DNA from: Cladobotryum mycophilum
Taxonomy: Eukaryota; Ascomycota; Sordariomycetes; Hypocreales; Hypocreaceae
Length of the DNA stretch: 64,000 bases
Assembly (NCBI GenBank): GCA_036429605.1
Contig: JAVFKD010000016.1
Span: 4,650,001 to 4,714,000, forward strand
Direction of reading: 5' to 3'
This document shows, piece after piece, positions 57,501 to 64,000 of this stretch (positions are counted from its first letter, which is position 1; the number at the start of each line of letters is the position of its first letter). Made by a program: the position numbers and the translations under genes. The notes beneath the pieces were generated by a model. It was not told where the DNA came from, searched no databases, and saw only the letters and a list, made by a program, of their open reading frames with translations.

Positions 57501-60382
57501 CGACTGGATCAAATGTCATTCTATCTTCCGCAGCCAACATGGAGCTGAGTTCGCGCCTCTCTGACAAGCAGTTGAGAGTTGTCAAAGTTAGCCCGCACTT
57601 GAGAGAACTGGCTGCGCCTACGGCTTATCCCGGACCAGAGTCGCAATCGGCCTCTAGCCTCATGTTTACCGTCTTCACGTCTGGTAGCACAGGAACACCC
57701 AAGGGTGCCATGATGTCCCACGAAGGATACGCCTCTTGCTTGCATCATCAATTAGTAGACCTTGGCTTCAACAGTGATTCTAGAGTGTTTGACTTTGCCT
57801 CATACTCTTTCGACATCTCGGTTCACAACATCATCGCCACTTTTGTCGCTGGCGGGTGCTTGTGCATTCCATCCGACAACGACCGCAAGTTCAACATGAC
57901 CAAGGCGATGCAGAGCATGCGATGCACCCTTACCGATCTCACGCCAACTGTCGCTGGCCTTTTGGACCCCAGCACTCTCCCCGATCTCAAGACCCTCATC
58001 CTGGCCGGCGAAGCAGTTACTGTCAACGATGCTCAGCGGTGGTGGGGTAAAGTTGATCTTGTCAACGCCTACGGTCCTGCTGAGTGTAACATCAGCACCA
58101 TTAGTTGCCGCGCCTCTTGTCCAGAGGAGGTTTCCCGCATTGGAAGGGGTGCCGGTCTACTTACATGGGTTGTCGATCCTCAAGATTGTGACCGATTGGC
58201 GCCTCCCGGAAGTGTTGGTGAGCTTCTTCTCGAGGGCCCGCTGGTCGGAATGGGTTACCTGAATGACCCCATCAAAACCGCGGCAGTCTTCATCAACGGT
58301 CCCAAGTGGTTGCTAGAAGGCCTATCAACGGACCAGCCAGGACGACTAGGCCGTCTCTACAAGACCGGCGATCTCGTCACGTACAGCAGCGATGGTAGTC
58401 TTACATACTTTGGACGCAAGGACACCCAAGTCAAAATTCGGGGGCAGCGTGTCGAGCTCGGAGAGGTTGAGCACAATGTTCAGGAGTGCATCTCATTCAC
58501 CTGCAAGGTCGTGGCAGAAGTTGTCAAACCAGGACAGGGTGCGGGCCCAGTTCTAGCTGCCTTTATCGAAACCGAAGACGAAGCGATTCCGGTCGTCAAT
58601 GAGCCCAAGGTTTTCTCCATCAGTGACGAGGATATGGCCAAGATTAAGAAGCGCTTGCCAAGTCACATGGTGCCATCTATGTTCTTCGCCATGAGGGCGC
58701 TTCCCATGACACCAACAGGCAAAGTTAACCGCAAGGGCCTCCGCGAGGTTGCGTGCACACACTTGATCTCCAGGCAAGGCGCGGTCCTCAACGCATCCGA
58801 CTCCACCTCTGATGGAAGCAGCAATACTGCAGCTATTCTAGAAACTGAACAGCCAGCCTTTACTTTAGCCAAAAAGGTCTCCGAAATGGTCGCACCCTGG
58901 TCCCAGAGCGGAGCCGAGCAGCGTGGGTTTAGCGATGCTCTCCTGCTTTCCACTGGCCTCGATTCTGTCAATATGATGTCCCTTGCACATTTTGTCTCCC
59001 GCGAATTTGGAGTCAAGGTTGGTATTGAGGTTCTAATGAACCCTACGACTAGCATTCGTAGTCTTTCAGCATTCATTCTGGATTCAAAGGCTGCTACCGC
59101 TATGATCAATACACAGCCCATTGTTCACTCAATGTCTGTCGACGACGTCATCGCCGAGATCAGCAAACACAACGCCAAGATCCAAGTTGCCGAAAGCCAA
59201 GTATCTACAGCCAAGCAGTCAAACAGCTTACTGACTGTCTTCCTTACTGGTGCCAGTGGCTTCATCGGCACTCAGGTCCTTCGTCAACTTCTTGAGGACC
59301 CTTCTGTCGATCGTGTCACTGCCCTCATCCGCGGAAAGTCCGATGCCTCTGCTAGAAATCGTCTTATCGAATCAGCAACTACTGCTCAGTGGTGGTGCGA
59401 TGTCTACGAGGAGAAGCTTCAGGTCTGGCCTGGCGATTTGTCCGCAACACACCTAGGGCTCAACAGTGCACGATGGGGTACACTCGCAGACGGTAGAACG
59501 TTTGATGTCATCATCCATAACGGCGCGGCTGTGAACTGGGCCAAGAGCTACGCAGCCCTCGAAGCATCAAATGTGGGCTCCACGGTACAGCTGCTTGAGC
59601 TCGCTGTCAAGGCCCCCCATATGCGATTCGTCTATGTCTCTAGTGAGTGGCAGACGGGCTCGCAAAGTGGACAGACCGATCACGGTGACAAAGAGGAGGA
59701 TCTCGCCAAAGAGCAAGTTGATGGCGGCATCAACGGGTACCACATGACAAAGTTTGTATGTGATTGCATTGTAAAGCGCGCCGCCCTACGTTGCCAGAGC
59801 GAGAGGCGTGTTGGGATTGTGCGTCCAGGATATGTTATCGGAACAGCCACTGAAGGTGTGCCCACCACTGATGACTACCTCTGGCGATTGGCACTGGCGT
59901 GCATTCAAGCCGGTGCCTACAACGCAGACAAGGCCAACACTTGGCTCTCTGTGTCTACTTCAGCAACCATGGCGTCGACTATTGTTGGCAAGGCATTGAA
60001 CCCAGAGAAGCATTCACAGGTGGCCACTCATGTCAAAGATGGCATGGCCTGGAAGCAATTCTGGGCTCTCATCAAGGGAATGGGCTACAAGATCGAGCCC
60101 AGAAGTGGCGCAGATTGGTGGAAGATTATCAATGAGCAAATTGATACACTCAAGGAGGAGCACCCTCTGTGGACTCTCATCGACCTTGTCGAGGCCGACG
60201 TGGCAGCGCCAGCGGATGAGACTCGACCAGCGGCCAGCTCTACATCCATGTTGCTAAAGGTTGCTGTGAGGAGAAACGCCGATTTCCTCGCCAAGGTTGG
60301 ATTCTTGCCTTTAACTGGTGCCAGAGCTAGCGAAGGAGTTCAGATAAATGGCAAGGGAGCATTCCGAAGATCGGGACTGTAA
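54503..60382 (+). CDS. NRPS-like reductase, partial C - degenerate A - partial C - A - T - R
   Basis: Single-exon gene of 1,959 residues. Residues about 15-235 resemble only the C-terminal half of a condensation domain; the HHxxxDG half is absent. A1 (about 245-650) is degenerate: the A3 loop reads SSGRTGASKG near residue 400, the A5 Glu lies in RYGVSES, and the protein leaves the A fold right after the A7 block, with no A8-A10. A second, similar truncated C unit spans about 670-885. A2 (about 895-1415) is complete, with TSGSTGTPKG near 1058, NAYGPAE, YKTGDL, GRKDTQVKIRGQRVE and PTGKVNRK. A carrier domain follows (Ser in GLDSV near 1487), then a thioester-reductase (GASGFIG near 1582, Tyr 1746 and Lys 1750). 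The enzyme should activate an acid, probably an amino acid because A2 keeps the Asp of the A4 block, and release it as aldehyde or alcohol using NAD(P)H. The truncated C-A unit appears to have arisen by internal duplication. No other biosynthetic gene is adjacent. Confidence 0.93.
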   Translation: MESPQKIFAVGGFESFPALPSSVPRPVADSVVEHRVPLTRGSPSSLDIAAVSASIQAAWALVASCHTNSDYAAFDVSFPETNASVLGADTVTSPTPVCIRLAQDQKISECLQAVQSQTTNPTTHKDAGLPESWQEDVQTLLVIRTQTNSSAHGVLEKRPQTPEKAPTKTYALTLEIQFGTDKIAARAYFDSRVIEPWIMPKLLERLEVIVQQLDSIDPEQPLQTIRTITPKDLQEVWDLNSKVPEPIDRCIHDIIEQQATVQPDAVAISAWDGELSYGELNQLASLLASHIVDRVEPGSLIPLCFEKSQWATVALLGVLKAGAAFVFLDPSLPEKPLQHIIHQSNTTLVLCSLLNQSLISQLDETLQAITIDANFFSKFDNDKRILPTSNPSATSYVTFSSGRTGASKGVVLSHRSAISAIFYQTDILGFTKDVRIFDFAPYSSDVSIENAFTALTTGGCLCVPNEEDRTVRLAESIASTRANTIILTPSASHAISPDDVPSLQMIIFEGEPLHVRDVEPWWGKVRVVHRYGVSESPAASTININAQTPEAAIGIGKGAGQVTWIVDPDDSNRLVAPGFTGELLLEGPLVGRGYLNDPDKTAVVFIDDPEWLLQGAAPNQPGRHGRLFKTGDLVRYNEDGSLIYISRKESGVTEAENSSQEKTPEAEQDEEKITTYWRAFLANPENEPFPALPRSVPEPAADNTIECEFLFPQDTPSVTPSLIRAAWAIVVNRQTNSDDVIFGATVSGSNSPVPVRIKPARSHRVSEFLQAVQDQATEMAPFQHVGLGRIASVSSDAQDVCKFQTLLNVQSSNHLQTWDHTQQYALRLDIQLEAEKMNVKARFDSRVLEQWSAEGLLERFEFVVAQLASVSADSKRTLGDITTVTKKDLLQIWEWNGTMPENIDRCVHKMIEDQVKIRPGASAVEAWDGQITYAELDELSNKVASQLVELGVTTNMLLPVCFEKTLWTPVAAYGVLKAGAAFVLLDPNLPEERLRTIVSTTGSNVILSSAANMELSSRLSDKQLRVVKVSPHLRELAAPTAYPGPESQSASSLMFTVFTSGSTGTPKGAMMSHEGYASCLHHQLVDLGFNSDSRVFDFASYSFDISVHNIIATFVAGGCLCIPSDNDRKFNMTKAMQSMRCTLTDLTPTVAGLLDPSTLPDLKTLILAGEAVTVNDAQRWWGKVDLVNAYGPAECNISTISCRASCPEEVSRIGRGAGLLTWVVDPQDCDRLAPPGSVGELLLEGPLVGMGYLNDPIKTAAVFINGPKWLLEGLSTDQPGRLGRLYKTGDLVTYSSDGSLTYFGRKDTQVKIRGQRVELGEVEHNVQECISFTCKVVAEVVKPGQGAGPVLAAFIETEDEAIPVVNEPKVFSISDEDMAKIKKRLPSHMVPSMFFAMRALPMTPTGKVNRKGLREVACTHLISRQGAVLNASDSTSDGSSNTAAILETEQPAFTLAKKVSEMVAPWSQSGAEQRGFSDALLLSTGLDSVNMMSLAHFVSREFGVKVGIEVLMNPTTSIRSLSAFILDSKAATAMINTQPIVHSMSVDDVIAEISKHNAKIQVAESQVSTAKQSNSLLTVFLTGASGFIGTQVLRQLLEDPSVDRVTALIRGKSDASARNRLIESATTAQWWCDVYEEKLQVWPGDLSATHLGLNSARWGTLADGRTFDVIIHNGAAVNWAKSYAALEASNVGSTVQLLELAVKAPHMRFVYVSSEWQTGSQSGQTDHGDKEEDLAKEQVDGGINGYHMTKFVCDCIVKRAALRCQSERRVGIVRPGYVIGTATEGVPTTDDYLWRLALACIQAGAYNADKANTWLSVSTSATMASTIVGKALNPEKHSQVATHVKDGMAWKQFWALIKGMGYKIEPRSGADWWKIINEQIDTLKEEHPLWTLIDLVEADVAAPADETRPAASSTSMLLKVAVRRNADFLAKVGFLPLTGARASEGVQINGKGAFRRSGL

Positions 60383-60936
60383 AGAGACAATGATAGATAT
60401 TTATTTTGTGACGATTGATGAGTTGACGATGGATTCATGATGCGACGACGCTTTTTCTTGGAATTATTATTTAGAATATACTCTAAACAATTGCTATGGT
60501 CTTTTCTTAACATGTTTCGGAATTGCGTTCCATTCGATCACGTCTCCTTTTGTTTACCCCAATGCGAACGGACCAAGTCGCACGGTGGGTGGGTTGACTC
60601 ACAACACCCACCATGAAGCACGTTGTGCAACACCAACGCTAACTATGAGGATGTGTAGATTATGCCCTCACTTTAAGGCATATTTGAGCAGGGCGAAAGT
60701 GACTTGTCATCATCACACTCAATTGTTGCTCTCTATAAGCCGAGAATCACTAAATGCAATTGGGACTTTCAGGGCATGCTACAATGCTTGTATAGGGCTT
60801 ATTGAGAATTCTTTTATCATAACATCTATTACACATGCCAAAGTCGTAAACATCATGATGCCAAAGGGTATCTTCCATGCCAAAAAAACTTTTACCAAAA
60901 CTCCATCGCGTGCCAACCTCCAGCCCCCAGATAATA
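60383..60936. other. Convergent intergenic region
   Basis: 3' flanks of the NRPS-like gene and the secreted-protein gene. No further gene is seen. Confidence 0.5.
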
Positions 60937-61575
60937 TCATGCATTAGCTCGCGCCAGCACCACTTCAGCTAGCCAAAAGGCTGAAACTGGATAGTTCAGC
61001 CCACTATAGCTCATTTTCAGTTGGCACAGACTGCCGCCACTGTTGGCGGGGACAGTGAACTGGCCCTGGAATTTGACAAAGGAATTGTTGAGTTGCTCTC
61101 CCTTGTTGGCGGCCAGAGTGTACATTGTCTTCCCGCCGCAGCTGGCCAAGGACATGAGGGAGTTTCCCCAAGACGTGTTGGAGAAGAAGTTTGAGTTTCT
61201 TGCTGTGTAGGAAACGGTGTATGCACTACCAGCTTCGAGAGAGAATGTGTCGCTGAAGAGGAAGAGGGATTTGCCGGGCGTTAAGGTGGTGAAGAGTAGG
61301 TTGGTGTCTGCGCCGCTTGGCCCTGGAACGGGTTCGATAAACGATGAACTGGGGTTGCTAAACGTCCAAGGTTCAACGTCCCCAGACTTGAAGTCGCCAT
61401 TGGTAACCATATTTATCGATGTTAAAGACAATTCGCCAGTTTGTTGTTGTTGTGAAGGTCGTTGGCCGATGAAGCACTGAGCATCGTCGGGATGGCATGC
61501 ATCGTGGGCGACTGGTAGAGCCCCGGCCCCTGTGAAAAGGGACAGTGCGCTGAAAATGGTGGTGTAAAGCAGCAT
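60937..61575 (-). CDS. Small secreted protein with carbohydrate-binding-like (jelly-roll) domain
   Basis: Single-exon protein of 212 residues from the ATG at 61575; an upstream in-frame TTG was not used. Residues 1-19 form a signal peptide (hydrophobic core after MLLYTTIFSAL). The mature part begins with a short Cys- and Gln-containing linker. Then comes a domain starting NMVTNGDFKSGDVEPWTF, the typical entry to a galactose-binding-like/CBM jelly roll. It continues with alternating beta-strand patterns, two further Cys and several N-glycosylation sequons. The protein is probably extracellular and may bind cell-wall or plant polysaccharide. The function is unknown and the domain call rests on pattern only. 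Confidence 0.75.
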   Translation of the reverse strand: MLLYTTIFSALSLFTGAGALPVAHDACHPDDAQCFIGQRPSQQQQTGELSLTSINMVTNGDFKSGDVEPWTFSNPSSSFIEPVPGPSGADTNLLFTTLTPGKSLFLFSDTFSLEAGSAYTVSYTARNSNFFSNTSWGNSLMSLASCGGKTMYTLAANKGEQLNNSFVKFQGQFTVPANSGGSLCQLKMSYSGLNYPVSAFWLAEVVLARANA

Positions 61576-62680
61576 CTTGAAAGAGTGAGAGTGATGAGAA
61601 GGCAACGAGCAAAGATGAAGATGGATGAATGCATTCTTGGGACGTTGGGCCTATATGTATGGATCTTCTGGCTGAGGACTCCAATTACGTATACGCCCGT
61701 CGCATCTAATCAATAATATGAGCTCCATTCCCCACGATCTGGTCGACACGTAGTGAATCTGGGGGTCTCGACCATGCTGAACGGTGGCGCGTTGGGCCAA
61801 GACGTGCCGATGGAGCACGGGAGCTATAAAAAGCTACCGAATGCCTAAGCCCTTGGGCTGTCAGTTTGTTAAGCTATTGAAGTAACATCGAGGCAATTCT
61901 AAGCGTGGCTGAGCTGACATCTTGCAGGAGGTCCAGATGAGGTGCGCCCGTCGGACATGTTTTTCCCCAGCCTATGGACTGCGAGAGGGATGAAAGTGTT
62001 GAGTTACGATGCTGAAACAATGACGCATTGAATTGAAATACAAGGAAAGGGGTATGCATTGAATAACGCCCTCTCATCCATCATTCTTGGCATTTGAAGG
62101 CCCACAAGTGATTGTCGTACAATGAATCATCACCAAGCCAGACAAAAGCAATTCTGATGCATACTACTGTACATTCCCTGAAGGCTAGTGAATTGGGCAT
62201 CACATACAGTGACATACCCTACATGATCGCCTTTTGCTACCCAGGCCAGGCAACCAGGCAACTGGGCATGAGCTTAGATCCTTGAAGTATGACTATTTCT
62301 GGCTGAAGTTGTAAATATATGTAAATGGTGGTGCTTGAACATTTAGACACTGCGATGAGACCATTTACAAACATAAATCACAGCATGCAAAGGTCTTGTC
62401 CGTTAGTTTACATGGTGGTCGTTCCGCATGATATTCTCCGTTACTTTATTACACGATATTCGTTGCTACGGGTCCAAGACACCCAGCATACATAGACTGA
62501 GATGGATTATTGACATTTATTATCCACTTGCGCATATTGATGGCCTGATTCCACTGAAGAATCCTCTCAGTCAAGAGAGAAGTTCAGTGCATCATTATTA
62601 GCATCTGTGAGTGCAAGCAAAACACGTCGTGTTGGACGATTTTTAGACTACACCCCAATGTCCACCCTCCCGTTTCCCCA
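61576..62680. other. Intergenic, no gene recognised
   Basis: This includes the promoter of the secreted-protein gene (TATATGT near 61653). Otherwise only short frames without features. Confidence 0.45.
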
Positions 62681-63687
62681 CTAACCACATGGCCTGTCGG
62701 ATTGATTGTCCTCCATCAAATGCGTATAGATAGTGGACTGTTTGATAGATTCCAAAATTATCATAGGCACGTAGCGTAGGAAATAAGACCGTTCCCGGGT
62801 AAAAAGCCCGACCGAGAGCATAGTGCCCCGATCATATTGGAAACCATCCCCGCCGGCTGCGAGATCTGGAGCCGTCAAGACCTTGTCAGCTTCAATCATG
62901 TGTTCTTGGGATAATTGGCCGTGGTTTATGTACCACAGGAACGTCTCGCGGAGATCCTCCATTGGCCGGGTGCCACCTCGGGTCATGTCTTCCGGATTAG
63001 GAACGACGTCTTCAAAATTCTCGAATGGGATCAAACCATCTCGAAGACATGTCATCTGATGAATCCATTTATTATAAAGCATCATCAAATTAGTGGAACT
63101 GCGATGGTTGTGGAGAATCGGCCGGCTGCTGGAACCCATCTATGCCCTTCGCAAGGACTGTACACGGTTAAATTGGTGCCTCCAGCGACGGCATGATGGT
63201 ATTCATATGCCCACCCCAGTATTTTCTTCCCAATCTGCCTAATATGTATTGTCGTTGCAGAGGGGGTTATGCCTTTCCAATCGCTCAGGCGGAGGGTGGC
63301 CTCGGGGCCTTCAAGGGACAAACTTGAGCGCAGACCGTTCATGAGAATGAAGCGGGAGCTGATATCGCCAGGTAATTCAGGGCCCAATTGAACTAGAATA
63401 CTCTCAATAAGTTCTTTGACGACTTCTTTTGCGGTATATGTACCAGGCCGAAATTTCCAATTGGTCGAAGGACTGCCATGAAGCACGGTTGTTGACAATT
63501 CCCATCGGAGGAGAGACACTGGGGTTCTTGATCGAATCCGATAGTACCATAAGTGAAAGCATGCCAAAGTAGGCGATTGTATAATTGTACAATGTTTCTG
63601 CCGCCTCGGAAGTTTTGAAGAGTTTTGCAGAACAGACGGAGAATTGGCGCACACCAGCAGGATACTGAAACACAGCTTGGACACCAA
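62681..63687 (-). pseudogene. Hypothetical gene, apparently broken into several frames
   Basis: The minus strand shows protein-like sequence that changes frame at least twice: an upstream part near 63673-63404, a middle part (about 63440-63085) ending at TGA, and a downstream part (63120-62681, with MMLYNKWIHQM and GGDGFQYDRGTML). No GT-AG introns with good consensus connect them. I do not recognise the family. It may be a decayed gene, a gene with sequencing indels, or two genes. Confidence that something coding-derived lies here is moderate; exact limits are uncertain. Confidence 0.35.
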
Positions 63688-64000
63688 TGAAGCCTACCTA
63701 TATATAAATGATTCCAGCACTATGTTGGCATAACGGATATCGGAGGCCTTCGATTGCCTCCAGTCTTATCCTCCGTGGATGTTCTTGGGGGCCCGCCGGG
63801 GGGGGGGGAGATCACGACAATCTACCTCTGATATCCGACAAGCTCTTGGCGAAGCGAAAGTGGCGGTTAAAGGAGTCCTACGTTTCCAATATTATCAAAA
63901 TATGGACATCTTATTACGTAAGCAATTGAGGAGCTCAAATGAAGTAAATGAATTATCCTGAAAGGAGTGTGATGGGCTATTAACAGTTGGATGTGGCCAG
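63688..64000. other. Window edge, no gene recognised
   Basis: Short sequence with a G run around 63799-63809. Any gene here would be cut by the window end. Confidence 0.4.

Noticed and set aside
1..64000. tRNA, rRNA, CRISPR arrays or bacterial operons
   Set aside because: No convincing cloverleaf, rRNA signature or spaced repeat array was seen by eye. A tRNA scan would be needed to exclude tRNA genes fully.

Overview
The window looks like nuclear DNA of a filamentous ascomycete, probably a sordariomycete of the Hypocreales type. Evidence: short GT-AG introns (50-110 bp) with CTAAC-like branch points, Zn2Cys6 regulators, a non-reducing polyketide synthase, a large PNP-NACHT-ankyrin gene, and a DNA transposon with C-to-T type decay. 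No bacterial, organellar or viral genes were recognised.

Left part (about 2.2-33.9 kb): one secondary-metabolite cluster whose gene content matches the aurofusarin/rubrofusarin-type naphthopyrone clusters (Fusarium names used as analogues). In order: Zn2Cys6 regulator (R1/Gip2-like), two-FAS1-domain protein (AurS-like), multicopper oxidase (Gip1-like), 14-TM MFS pump (AurT-like), flavin monooxygenase (AurF-like), O-methyltransferase (AurJ-like), EthD-fold dehydratase (AurZ-like), NR-PKS (SAT-KS-AT-PT-ACP-ACP-TE) and a second Zn2Cys6 regulator (AurR2-like). Six of the genes form three divergent pairs with shared promoters. By family knowledge: the PKS makes a heptaketide naphthopyrone such as YWA1, AurZ dehydrates it, AurJ O-methylates it, the pump exports it, and AurF, the FAS1 protein and the oxidase oxidise and couple it. 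An AurO-like FAD-linked oxidase is missing from the cluster. A broken FAD-linked oxidase lies about 8 kb beyond its end.

Five cluster genes (oxidase, MFS, monooxygenase, PKS, second regulator) each carry one apparent -1 frameshift, always in a C or G run of 5-6, with intact sequence on both sides. The oxidase relic has the same lesion. This looks more like homopolymer undercounting in the assembly than six independent mutations.

Middle part (33.9-48.6 kb): accessory region. It holds a 1,620-residue PNP-NACHT-ankyrin receptor-like gene, the FAD-linked oxidase relic, and a secreted beta-propeller (SMP-30-like) gene split by a 2,923-bp hAT transposon. The transposon has 21-bp inverted repeats (one mismatch) and a perfect 8-bp target duplication. 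Its transposase is AT-rich and full of stops, at least two where glutamine codons are expected (RIP-like).

Right part (48.6-64 kb): a DUF7730-like membrane protein, a long gene-poor stretch, a single-exon 1,959-residue NRPS-like enzyme of unusual layout (partial C - degenerate A - partial C - A - T - reductase), a small secreted protein and a possible decayed gene at the edge.
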